From Plutella xylostella (lineage: Eukaryota; Arthropoda; Insecta; Lepidoptera; Plutellidae), in contig NC_064002.1 of NCBI RefSeq assembly GCF_932276165.1, positions 2,542,001 through 2,606,000 of the forward strand: DNA of 64,000 bases, in the 5' to 3' direction. Positions 27,601 through 37,459 of this stretch are shown piece by piece; position 1 is the stretch's first letter; each line of letters starts with the position of its first letter. A program made the translations under genes and the position numbers. The notes under the pieces are model-generated. The model had not been told where the DNA came from, did not search any database, and saw only the letters and a program-made list of their open reading frames with translations.

Positions 27601-30600
27601 TTCGAAGTTGTTCCGTGTTCGAGGTAGCGAAGGGCACAACGACTGTTATCTCGAATACTTTGTCTACGCTTACCACTGGTTACAATTTTAGTGTGCCGTA
27701 ATTTATTAATTAATATTTACGTAACTAAGCTATAATTAAGAAGTACTTCCAGAGATGCATTTCTTTTCGTTAAAAGTTTCGTTCAGTTATTTGTTTTTCT
27801 TATAAACTTTTATCCTGTTGTCACTATAGCTTACAGGTTTACATAAAGCTAGGTAGGTTTAGTAAATGCTGAAGGTGATAAGACCCAGGGATTCTTAAAT
27901 TTACCTTACAAAATTCTGTTGATAAAAGTGTTGTGAAGGTGTTGAAGTGGAGTTAATCCAAGTAGAAAAGTAAAACGATTCGGGTAAACCACTGATAGGC
28001 ACATAGGGCATTTGGTGAGCTTCTATAAGGGGGCTATCGAATGAGTTGTTCAACAGGACTACTGATAGTGTAAGCCTATTGGATAATGATACCTGTGTCG
28101 TAGATGGTGTCTGCTTGACTGGACATTCGGTGAGGATCTACAGTGAGGGCTCTAATCGATCACATATTTGAGAGGGGATATGGGTCTCAACTCAAGTATT
28201 TAGTTTAACTTTGTTACTTAGGTTCTTTTCTTAATTGCAAAGACATTGGGAAGAAAACAGTAAGCAATTCACCCAATGCATCGATCGTATGGAGAAATCA
28301 CTGAGAAACATATAAGGCGTTTGATGAATTCTTATAAGAGAGTTATCAAATGAGTTGCCTGATAGGATTGATTATGTGCACGCCTGTCGGGTAATGACAC
28401 CTTTGTTGTCCTCATTGGGTGCGCTGGCCGAGTGGGTGGCATCTATCTGCAGTAAGGGGCCTCGAACTCGTTGCATATTCGAGATAGCGAAGGGTACAGC
28501 GACTGTTACCTCGAATATCCTGGTTTTAATATTACTAAGTGACAATAAAACACTGGTTACAATACTATGAATTAAGTAAATTTAATATGAGAGTATTGGG
28601 GTTTATCACCTTCACTAAGATATAGAGTTATCATTGTCTATCAAGTTAAGTAGGTAAATTTTTATCCAATTGCATTTCCTAAAAATTTAGGGGGTGGTTG
28701 TAACGAAACTTATTTGTATTGTAAGGTTCTGATATTAGTTTGTTATTTTCATGTACCGTTATTCATGTATAATGTATAAGTCTTAGATAGGTAAATTTTT
28801 ATCCAATTGCATTTCCTAAAAATTTAGGGGGTGGTTGTAACGGAACATAGTCCGTCCGTAGCAGACTTATACATTATTACAATATTTATGTATAGATGGG
28901 CGAAATTTTTATTATAAGCAAAATAAGACTATACGCTGGTTGGAAAACACAACCATACCGAGATGTAGAAATGCCACACTAGTGCCATCTATTGGGTTAG
29001 ACTCGATGACGCATTTCCTTATATGGTAATGTTCGGGGGGTGTTGTGTCGTTCGAATCGACAGATACCTAGAATAAGTACAAGTCTTATTGTTGACGCTT
29101 AGAGTTTAAAGAGATATCATACTAGATTCGATTATATTATGTTTCAACCGTTTATACGGCTCTGTTAATTATTGTTTGATTATTGAAATGAATGACGCCA
29201 TAGTGATAAGTTATTATTATGAGGATCAGATTTGCACAACACTAATTTACGCGACACTTTACGTACTACGCCTCCTTGACGCTCAACTGAGTATCTTTTA
29301 GTTCTAATTAATCGAATCAGGACTTGAAATTAGTAAATACTAGTTAAATAATAATAATATTAATTATCAATAATTATAGAACAATAGTCCATCGGTTTAT
29401 TACCTTAAAAATATTTAATAGTTGTGTTATTGTCTAGCTCAGTGGCGCCACCTGTAGTCTAGGATCTTGGGGATGGAGTTGAATCGATAAAGTTCGATGG
29501 ATGAACCGGAAAAGAAAGAAAAAAAAAAAAAAGGAGAGGGAGTGGATGGTCAGGAGAGGCGATAAATAGATTTCGGGAAGAAAACTCGCCCTTGGTCTTC
29601 CCGCGGGATTTCGTGTGATAACATCAAGCCTTTGCATTTTAGAGTTTTATTTAAAGGGAAAAGGGGATAGAGAATGTATTTTTATAAGTGTGTGGATACG
29701 GTGGATTGCAGCTTCGACCAGCCGGCGGCGGCGCAACAAGGAACCTCAGCTAAGTGTCGATTGGATTTTATAATAACCACTATTTCGAGGTATCACAGCA
29801 TATTATTATCTATATTCCACTCCATTCATAATATCAAAATATCTATTTATTTTGTTCTGGTTTCAAAATTCGAATATTTCCTTAACCTAAAAATCCACTT
29901 GTTCCCCATTATTAATTGTTCAGCAACTTGGCCATTTTGAAATTGAAGGCTGCTAGGGTATCTAGGTTTATTAGGAGAGACCCAAGGAAACCACCTTTTA
30001 CTTCATCAATCAGCCTTAAAGATTCTATCACATAAAACAATCAATTTACAAGCATAAGTACATTCGACTATGGGAAAATTACCCCACTTGTTTCATCAAG
30101 CTATGTTTGTTTACCTGGAAGGAATAAACTTAGTTACTTATATCAATATAGTACAGATATTGAATAGTATGTTCTATTGAGATGATGGCTAATGAGTCAA
30201 GTATTTAAGTATGTTACTTTTACTCACAGCAATCTATCTACCTGAAATTGTTTCACCCAGCAGTCTTTGCATACCCAGTAAAGAACAGTAATTAGCATAA
30301 TACAGACCATTAGGTGTACCTATGTTTCATTGTGGTGGATCATAACCTATGTTCCAACATATTTGGTTTACAACCTTACTAGGCTTGCACAACAATCTGA
30401 ATAAGTACCTAAGTAATAATAATGGATGATTCATCAGATATATAACATAATTATGTGGAATCCTATTCAGTGATAAGTGCTTGCAATTTAAGTAAATCTA
30501 TTAGGTAACATATTAGATCATTCTGAAATTGTTTAGGTAACAAGAAGATTCATATTCCTAGGTAGTCGGTACTTATTTACTTATCTCCTGAGATACACTA

Positions 30601-33600
30601 TATAAACTTATTTCTACCAACTCCATCTAGTTCTCATGTAAGCATGTACTTATCTATTCAGTCTTGAAACCAGAATGAAGAATATGCTTCAGGTTATTCA
30701 TATTAAGCTATGAATCTATTTAGCAAAATTATATTCTTATTTGAATCAGCATTCCTATTTAGTACTTAAGTAATTTAAAATCTACAGCTAGCTCGACCTA
30801 CTTTGATTCTCTAAGAGTGGTTATTATAAACATTACTTATTACTTGTATTCTTAATATTTGAAATGATTTTAAACATTTTTCCACCGGGATGAAAATTGG
30901 CCGGACCATATTTTCATAAAATACTATGTTTCTACTTGAATAATTATTGTGTGTACTTGTGTGATTCACTAGTTTAATGATTCTCTATGGTTTTATTATG
31001 GGTTTAGCTACACTTGGTAAATTCAGGTATTTGAAGTATTGTTTATCATAAAAGAAAAAAACATACTTAACAATTAGGCAGCAACAAAACCAACAAACAT
31101 TTAAGTGTTGTATTGTTTGCAAAATAAATCTACTTTCAAAACATTAGTTCAGAACTAAGAAACCCAGATTCTTAATTTATACTTACTTACTAGGTACTTG
31201 ATACTAGGAACATTGTGTAAAATGTGGGGTTGTATAAAATGCATTTCATCTTCAAACCACTTAGATGCTAAGCAGTTAGGTTTAGACTGTGGGAGAGTAG
31301 GTTATTGAATTGAAAACATGCTATCCTTTTGTATCTCATGTGTGGTGAATGTTATTGATGTATAGTTAGTGGATCTAGGCCTCTTACTCATTGATGTGAT
31401 AGATATGATTTTGGTATTTACTTATCCACCTAAGTATGTAAAGTTTGCTTTATTGGAATTCAATAGGTATTTACTTCAGTACCTCAATTACTAGTTATGT
31501 ATCAGAAAACAGAATAGAATTCATGTAATTTAGTAAGTATTCCTTTTATTCAATGGTTATATTGGCCATAACTTGTACCTGACTGACTGTGACTAAGACA
31601 ATTCTTATATATTCAGCAAGTTAATGATAATTTATAATACTTAAAAACCTGCATTATACCCTTTTATTAATATAAATAAAGATTGATTTTGCTTTGGAAA
31701 AGATGTTAAGAATATTAAACAAAATTAATAAATAATAGGGTCAATGAGTCAGTTGCCGACCTAGTTGAGCACCAACTTTACTTTTACTAAAGTTATCTAC
31801 TTGTCTGATTAAATAAAATAAATACCTTCAATTAGATACTTATACCCGTAGGGTCAATGTGTTGGATGGCGGCCATAGGAGCACTAACAATATTTTAAGT
31901 TAACTGAAATATTTGGAAAAGATAAAATAAATATTTCTATAGTGAATATTCATGCAATTTTACTTTTGAAGGTTAAATGGATATCATTGGCTATATATTA
32001 TTGACTGTGACCATGACAATTTTTACATATTAAGTGATTAGTAATAATTTATTATACTTATTATTCTCCTTTAATTCTGCTAATATAAATAATTATTGAT
32101 TTGGGTTTGGATAAGATGTTGATAATATTAAACAAAATTTATAATTAGGGTCATTGAGGCGATTGGCGACCATAAGAGTTTCAACTGTATTCTATTCTAA
32201 ATAAAATTTATTAAGTTTTGAATAAGATAGGAAAATATTTTCATAGTACATGAGTTACTTACTACCGATAAATAAATTGAAATGACTTCTTATCAGCTTG
32301 GGTAAAGGAAAGCAGTTGCTGAATTGGATTCTTCTTACAAACTGACCAATATACATACTATATACAGGAGGAGATGATGACAGTTAGCTATTAATAAGTA
32401 ATGATGAGCTTGACTGTGATGAAGTTAATTAGAGGCAGGGAAACCACCTCGAACAACTTGTAGGTACCATGGTAGACACAAGCCAGCATCGATAAAGTAT
32501 TAATTGTCACATAACTCTGAGATCTACAATATAGAGATACATTTGAGTGATTGCTCTTGACACAAGCTGAAATGGGAGATAGTAATTATATTCTAATTAT
32601 GTCCATTATTGGAAGACATTGTACTGTGACGATACTCATGAGTAGACTCAGGAAATATCCGTGTCGAATAAATGTATAAGTAGACTCAGGGAATATCCGT
32701 GTCGAAAATACAAGAGTAGGCTCAGGAAATATCCGTGCCGAATAACTATTACACATTATGGATACATAAGATATCCGTGCCAAATAACTATTACACATTT
32801 TTTAGTAGACTCAGGAAATATCCGTGTCGAATAAATGTATAAGTAGACTCAGGGAATATCCGTGTCGAAAATACAAGAGTAGGCTCAGGAAATATCCGTG
32901 CCGAATAATTATTGCATATTATGGATACAGAAGTAGGCTCAGGAACTATCCGTGCCGAATAACTATTACACATTATTGATACATTAAGTAGACTCAGGAA
33001 GTGTCCGTGTCGAATAAATGCATAAGTAGACTCAGGAAATATCCGTGTCGAATAAATGCTTAAGTAGGCTCAGGAGATATCCGTGCTGAATTGTGAAGCT
33101 GAATAAAATATTATTAACATCATCTGGATCCCAATCAATAGATCCTTTCCTAGGGACTGACTGACAAAAAAAAAATAGTTTGAATAGAGCCAGTGGGCTA
33201 GAGAAGGTAGATGGGTCTGGTGGACGGATCTGGTCGTCCTTCATAGGGTGTGCGAGGCGGGGCGCACCTTCTATTCAAATTAAAAACCCTTTTTTATAGA
33301 TAATTTTGTATATATTTAAATTACTTTTGTTTAATTAAATCATGTATGTTTTAAGAAATAACTATTGCTTGAGCTTTGTTCTGTTGTCCTAACAAATAGA
33401 TAAACTAGGGATTATGAACTAGGGTTCTAGGGATTAGTGCTAGGGTAGGGATTCTCTCAACCTCCTAAAAGAACTTGAGTTACTTCGGAAATGTAGAGTC
33501 CTAACCGCTAGACTAGACGATCACGTATTGGCCAAACGAATAATGCAAAACACGTATAGCGTTACAAGACTTCTTTTCAGTTCCGTTTCAGTTTAGTTAG

Positions 33601-34610
33601 GGCGAAAAATAAGTCTCAAATAGGTAGGTTAGAGTCCGAAGGTTCACTACAGGGGGGGGTATATTACACATTGATAAAGTAACACTTTGCAATAATAAAT
33701 ATTTTTCACATAAACTCTACCATATCATATTTACGTGCAGTAGATAATGACAATAATAATGTATGTGATTTTCACAATATTAAATATTAACAAACATAAA
33801 TATGAATTAAAGTTGTAATGCCTCTGGTGGTGTTAGGGTGACGTGTTTATGGTAATGTTTTGTTTATTTATATTATTTTGATATGGTGTAGTTTTTATTA
33901 CAATCTATCTTTTTCTAAACGAATGAGGTAATCTTATAAGTTGACCTTTAAATAAAGAATGCAACACATGTTTTTTAGATCTTATTAGGATTCCTACATT
34001 TCACGACATCTAATATTTTGTAACGGATTATTATTCAGAATTGCATTTCACGTGTTCCAAACTTCCAAAGCCATTGCACAATTTCTATTATTATGCATTC
34101 GACATATGCAATTCTGCATGACATATTTTCAAATGAATCTATTCGTTGACATCACTAGCTTCATATACAATTGTAATTAAATAGGTAAAGTTAATTTCCT
34201 GCTAAAGCTATAATTAACATTATTAGTAACGGTCCTTCTACTTGCTTCTATGCTCTGATATTTAGACTTCTGTAGTCAGAACCCATAATTTTTCTAGCTA
34301 ATTATGAAAATGCTACTAAGTATGTAAGTATATAAAATAAATCAAAAATCCTTCGCTAAGTAAACTTTGCATGACAAATGACAAGTCAATAGGCGATCAC
34401 ACTCGCGACTCTACAATATGGTATTTACAACTATACGACCAATAAACATACCACATAGAACACATACACACAGACACACACACACAATAACTAAACCAAA
34501 TCCTAGCAATTGCAACACTAATGCAAAGGTCACCGAAGCCTTATTAAACACAATTTCACTGACACTCAATCCTTAAGTTGCCGACACTGACTTACCAGTG
34601 ATAGCAGCAT
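12663..34610 (-). CDS. Divergent RR-1 cuticular protein with a 17-kb intron (CPR-C)
   Basis: Exons 34596-34610 (MLLSL, donor GTAAGT), 17369-17484 and 12663-12849 join in frame to give 105 residues. The joined N-terminus MLLSLILVASALAPALCGAA is a good signal peptide, supporting the distant first exon, which also has its own TATA box. The last exon starts with the conserved YANSDGSSRTEEGGIQNPG block. The chitin-binding half is altered: the usual YxYxxPDG is replaced by GTVRWYDDKGQLYEMSY, followed by AGKRGYR, and the C-terminus is basic (VIKKVKS). Intron 2 (4.5 kb) holds a hAT element and intron 1 (17.1 kb) the giant LTR element. Exon 2 to exon 3 splicing is secure; the exon 1 assignment is an inference from phase, signal peptide and promoter. 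Confidence 0.82.
14256..14297. repeat. Near-perfect hairpin
   Basis: TTTAGTTGTTTCATCTATC and its complement flank a short centre, giving 19-bp arms. It lies in CPR-C intron 2 and is probably the remnant of a palindromic MITE. Confidence 0.65.
14881..14983. repeat. Inverted-repeat element, about 100 bp
   Basis: The left arm TATACTTTTCCACGAGGAAA pairs with the complement of the right arm TTTCCCCGTGAAACAAGGTA with few mismatches, and the pairing continues inward through GACAGCTGA. MITE-like, in CPR-C intron 2; no target duplication was clear. Confidence 0.55.
15089..17115. mobile_element. Non-autonomous hAT-type transposon
   Basis: The ends TAGTGATGTA and TACATCACTA are exact inverted repeats and are flanked by the 8-bp direct repeat ATATACAG (15081-15088 and 17116-17123). 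An 8-bp duplication with this kind of terminus fits the hAT superfamily. Both subterminal regions carry arrays of the hexamer GCATTC (about 15104-15175 and 17014-17082), a plausible transposase-binding region. No transposase frame is visible in the 2.0 kb. A retroposed sequence is nested at 15910-16146. The element lies in CPR-C intron 2. Confidence 0.85.
15910..16146 (+). mobile_element. Nested poly(A) retroposon
   Basis: A 3' A-run of about 20 and flanking direct repeats AGCCCACTAAAAAT (15896-15909 and 16149-16162) identify a target-primed insertion within the hAT element. The insert also has an internal A13 run and a TA-rich stretch; I do not recognise the source RNA. Confidence 0.7.
17841..22673 (+). 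repeat. 5' long terminal repeat (4,833 bp)
   Basis: Starts TGTAACGG and ends TATTACA, so the ends form a short TGTAA/TTACA inverted repeat. It contains a GC-rich block near 18720, several AATAAA strings and an 11-copy tandem repeat at 21643-22098. LTRs are usually a few hundred bases to about 2 kb, so this length is exceptional. The paired copy lies exactly 10,995 bp downstream. Confidence 0.9.
21643..22098 (+). repeat. Tandem repeat array in the 5' LTR
   Basis: About eleven units of 35-55 bp with the core GTAGACTCAGGAAATATCCG followed by TGTCGAATAA; one unit is partial. Units 1-3 and 5-7 repeat as a block, showing a higher-order period of about 160 bp. The same array occurs in the 3' LTR at 32638-33093. 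Confidence 0.9.
22676..22693 (+). other. Primer binding site for tRNA-His
   Basis: TGGTGCCGTGACCAGGAT, two bases inside the left LTR, is complementary over 18 nt to the 3' end of animal tRNA-His including its CCA (ATCCTGGTCACGGCACCA). The tRNA sequence is recalled knowledge. This site fixes the plus orientation of the element. Confidence 0.8.
22694..25457. other. Interior of the LTR element, left part
   Basis: No coding frame is recognisable; the longest open frame (24399-24623) has no homology that I know. At about 24768-24850 a tRNA-like stretch with a B-box-like GTTCGATCC suggests an old SINE head. Confidence 0.5.
25470..25737 (-). mobile_element. 5'-truncated RTE LINE inside the LTR element
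   Basis: The minus strand (25475-25741) encodes a typical end of an RTE-like reverse transcriptase ORF, with WAGHICRRTDNRWGRR, GRPPARRTDD and the terminal WRSLGEAYVQQWTIIG. It is flanked by the 11-bp direct repeat TCAAATGGTTT (25459-25469 and 25738-25748). The insertion is much shorter than a full element and cannot be active. Confidence 0.85.
25968..26266. repeat. Three 101-bp tandem repeats with an ATC tract
   Basis: Units start at 25968, 26069 and 26171; each contains TTTTATAATCATCATCATC, GGGGGTGTTTA and GAGAGTGGGGGTG. A degenerate fourth unit is recognisable near 25185-25325, before the nested LINE. The repeats belong to the interior of the LTR element. Confidence 0.85.
26580..26660. mobile_element. 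81-bp hAT MITE
   Basis: The outer ends CATTGGTACTCAACC and the complement of GGTTGAGTATAGCTG form imperfect inverted repeats, flanked by the 8-bp direct repeat ATTTAAAT (26572-26579, 26661-26668). The size and duplication fit a hAT-derived miniature element nested in the LTR element. Confidence 0.75.
27110..28540. repeat. Diverged duplicated module in the LTR element interior
   Basis: The phrase GAGCTTCTATAAGGGGGCTA followed by TC-AATGAGTT occurs near 27164, 27472 and 28017, with a weaker fourth copy near 28325. Positions and flanks pair up as A-B (27110-27690) and A'-B' (27965-28540), so a segment of about 580 bp was duplicated after an earlier internal duplication. Each copy is followed by TTGGATAATGATA-like sequence. 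Confidence 0.75.
28652..28845 (+). repeat. Duplicated polypurine-tract region before the 3' LTR
   Basis: A block of about 55 bp (TAGGTAAATTTTTATCCAAT ... TTTAGGGGGTGGTTGTAACG) occurs at 28652-28707 and again at 28790-28845. The second copy abuts the true LTR start; the first is followed by only TGTAACG of LTR-like sequence and then diverges. The G-rich TTTAGGGGGTGGT is the likely plus-strand priming tract. Confidence 0.8.
28836..33668 (+). repeat. 3' long terminal repeat (4,833 bp)
   Basis: Same length as the 5' LTR at a fixed offset of 10,995 bp; no difference was found in any segment compared, including the four longest open frames and the tandem array. The right flank starts CATT. Confidence 0.9.
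33673..34595. other. Remainder of CPR-C intron 1, no gene seen
   Basis: AT-rich intronic sequence between the LTR element and CPR-C exon 1. There is a short CA-rich tract near 34460-34490, but no exon or element with visible ends. Confidence 0.5.
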
Positions 34611-34683
34611 TTCGTTAAAAGAGTCGCCGGCGGCTTCCTGTATACTTCTTGATCGAATGTGACTGGATTGTCTCTCTGGGTGG

Positions 34684-34690
34684 TTTTATA
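34684..34690 (-). promoter_or_regulatory. TATA box of CPR-C
   Basis: TATAAAA on the minus strand 74 bp upstream of the proposed ATG at 34610. A CCAGTCACA initiator-like sequence lies about 30 bp downstream of the box. The spacing supports exon 1 being real despite the 17-kb intron. Confidence 0.7.
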
Positions 34691-36286
34691 TCGAGTTGGA
34701 CTCTCCCGGCGGTTCTCTCAACTACACCTCTGCACTACAGTCGACATCGCCCGCCAATCGACATATGAATGGATTAGGATTTCCAACTGCTACGTTTAGG
34801 AATCGCCAGTGCCTAATAAGGCAGTTTAGCGCTCGCGGTCTAATCACATAAACAAAGGAAGCTAGATTTTCTGGCCAATTTCAGATGGACGTAAGTGGGA
34901 GAATATTTGATAGGCTATCGCCCTAGACTATTACTCATTATGTATTTATCATAACAATATGTTGTGCATCCTGTTTAGTATCCTTTTGTTGAGTAAAATA
35001 GCGCTATTAGACGTAGGTAGTTAATTGATGTGAGTACATGACGTGTATTTTCAGGTAAAACCCCGTGAAAACTTTTTCATGACTTTTCATAATTTATAGA
35101 GTTGATAATTTGAGTAAAGATAGTATGTAGCCACATTTTGACGATCGAAAGGTGTAGTGGTTATTGACCCTGACTGCTATGCGTAAGTTCCCGGGTTCGA
35201 TCTTCGGCTAGGGCAGATATTGATTAAAAGACAGATGTAAGTACTCGGGTCTTAATGTTTGTTGTTATAATAATGTATAATTTGTGTAGATATATCAGCT
35301 GTCCAACACCCATATCACAGGCTCTGTTTGGGATCGGATCGCCGTGTGTGAGATCTCCCCACATATTATAAGTAATTCTTGTTTTAAACATTACCTGATT
35401 CAATGAAATTCGTGTAATGAAAATGAAAATTGCTTTGTTTTCTACGTGAGTAATGGTAACAGAAAGAGTAGGTAACAAGTGAAAACTAGGCAGGAACTAG
35501 ATTTGAGACTAGACACGCTAGATACGTAATACGCTTCATAAGATAAATTACCTACGATAAAACGCATTAGTAAACACCGTGCGTTAGTTTTATGGCCTTC
35601 TGTTGAACATTTTGGTATTTATTACATCATATCCGGATTTTCAGGACATGCCTACACTCCGTTACATTCAAGATAGTCCATTGTATTTGGGTATATGCTT
35701 AGAGGATGTTGTGGTAGAGTAGGCTGAAAGGGGGTGACTCAGATCACTTAAATTTTTCCATGAGGTGTTTTCAAGATGATATTTGTAGAGAAAAAAAGGA
35801 GATTTTCTTCCGATAAGCTGCTAGCAAAGCTAGACCTGTCAATGTCATTGATTGGCATTTGGTAAGAAAAGAAGAAGGTTATAAACAAAGTGTAAACAAA
35901 AAAAAATACAGGTCATGTATACCTTCACGCTATCTGTCGGACCTTTGAAAAAGATATTAGTGACATCTACGTGTCCTTGAAAATACCTAATTACTTTAAA
36001 ACACTCACGTGATCAACAATGTTTCTATATAAGTATTATACTTGTAGAACAAAAATTGTTTTAATGACTTATTGAGTCACCCCCTATCGGCTTACTATTA
36101 TTTTTTTTACACCATGTGTATACACATTTCCATATAAGTCGGTGGGTAATACCATGAATAGTTACATGAACATTATGTATTATTATTTACTTGTGGTCGA
36201 GATCTCACTATTATGTGAGGTGCATACTTATTTAAGTTTTGTAGGTAGGTATGTGCTGTTTGACAATATTATTATGTGCTGTTAAG
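34691..36286. other. Intergenic, with a SINE
   Basis: Upstream region of CPR-C. Besides the SINE at 35150-35365, no coding exon or other repeat with clear ends was seen. Confidence 0.45.
35150..35365 (+). mobile_element. tRNA-derived SINE
   Basis: An A-box-like GTGTAGTGGTTATTGACC and B-box GGTTCGATCTTC are followed by the lepidopteran SINE body: GGGCAGATATTGATT, CTCGGGTCTTAATG, CAGCTGTCCAACACCCAT, and the end GTGTGAGATCTCCCCACATA. Recognition relies on the known order of these blocks. Confidence 0.75.
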
Positions 36287-37359
36287 TTAACCTTTAACTG
36301 CCGACGTGGTCTAAACGCGCCACTAACAACGATGTTACGTCTGAGAGACGTAGATATTTGAAAAATCATTTAAAAATAAAGTATTCGTTTTATTTAATTT
36401 ATAACAACCCATAAAAATACTATAGTTAAATGGCTTATAATATATGGATAGTCAATATAATAATTAGTTAATTTAACAACAAATCAGCCTGTATTGATGA
36501 GACCCCAAATTTTATTTGAACATTTTTAGGAACTTTTATTAGACATATATATTTTTTTATTTATACACATATCAGAAGACTTTTTCTTATAATTTTACTC
36601 TTTTATAACTAATAAAATAAAATAAAAAAGAATCAGCACAAAAACTTAACGAACAAAAAAACTGACACACAATCAAGTTAGCATATTTATGGCTTGCAGC
36701 TATTGCATATTTGTAGGAAACATGTAAGGCACATGGGTTTCTTGCAGAGACAACATGAATATTTTGTGCGTCTTTTTAGTCGACTTGGACAAATTGCACA
36801 GGTCTTTCGAATACCCAGCTGTTTTTGAGCATTAGCTCGAGCAGGAGGCGGTGAGGGCATATCTGTAGGGCCAATAACTCATTCAATGGAACAACGTAGT
36901 TCTCGCGGTGGTCTGATATTTCATCGCCTCACATGACCTGTTTCCTTTCTCTCAGTTTCCCTTGATTATCAATTGCTTGATTTTTATAATCACTAGATAG
37001 TGTCCTCTTTTTTGATCCTGAACTACTACTTTCAGACATTCTGTAGGAATAAAACATATGATAATTACGATGTGACGACCTCAAGACACTAAGGTAGTAC
37101 ATACATTTACAACGTGGTGACGACCAAGAGACGTATCAAGTTTTGAACATAAACACTGTACTTACGTCTGTGAGACGTCTCGAGGTCCGCATAAAGCACC
37201 TGTGCACGCGCCGTAAGCGGGACGCCTACAGCAAGTAGAACACGCGGGGGGAGGAGGGTACTGAGCCGCGGGACCTTGGTAACGCTTCAGGTGAAAAAAT
37301 ATTGACAAAATAAAAACGCGGCCGTCTGTGAGACAGGTAGGTCGGCAGTTAAAGGTTAA
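36287..37359 (-). mobile_element. piggyBac deletion derivative
   Basis: Inverted ends CCTTTAACTGCCGAC and GTCGGCAGTTAAAGG are flanked by TTAA on both sides (36287-36290, 37356-37359), the hallmark of piggyBac. The 1,065-bp interior keeps the two ends of a transposase gene on the minus strand (36687-37039). Short GTCTGAGAGACGT-like repeats occur inside both ends. Confidence 0.9.
36687..37039 (-). pseudogene. piggyBac transposase remnant
   Basis: An N-terminal piece (MSESSSSGSKKRTLSSDYKN) starting at 37039 reaches a stop after about 37 codons. Past it, a second piece reads into the Cys-rich C-terminal domain of piggyBac transposases, with KTCAICPS, SCCLCKKPMCLTC and CNSC before the TAA at 36687. 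The catalytic core with its aspartates is missing, so it cannot transpose alone. A splice acceptor (TTCCTACAG) precedes the ATG. Confidence 0.8.
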
Positions 37360-37374
37360 TAATATTATTTGTCG

Positions 37375-37455
37375 TAGACTGAATAACTCAGTGGTTAATG
37401 AATCTGACTGCGTTTTGGGTTTAATTCCAAACCGGGCGGGGTTCTTTAATATTAC
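37375..37455 (+). mobile_element. SINE head fragment
   Basis: AACTCAGTGGTTAATGAATC followed by GGGTTTAATTCCAAACCGGG resembles the tRNA-derived head of a SINE with degenerate A and B boxes. It begins 16 bp past the piggyBac target site. Confidence 0.5.
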
Positions 37456-37459
37456 AATC

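Larger units (their letters stand above)
17837..33672 (+). mobile_element. Giant-LTR retrotransposon derivative without coding capacity
   Basis: Two 4,833-bp direct repeats (17841-22673 and 28836-33668) begin TGTAACGG and end TATTACA, and are flanked by the 4-bp duplication CATT (17837-17840, 33669-33672). An 18-nt primer binding site follows the left LTR. The 6,162-bp interior has no gag, protease, reverse transcriptase, integrase or env frame; its longest frames are below 100 codons. This is the layout of a large retrotransposon derivative (LARD) that must be copied by proteins of another element. The LTRs agreed wherever I compared them, implying recent insertion. The interior carries its own nested RTE LINE and hAT MITE. 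It lies antisense in intron 1 of CPR-C. Confidence 0.9.

Noticed and set aside
17841..33668. Segmental tandem duplication or assembly artefact
   Set aside because: TG...CA ends, a CATT duplication outside and a primer binding site inside the left copy fit LTRs. Long-read support cannot be checked here.
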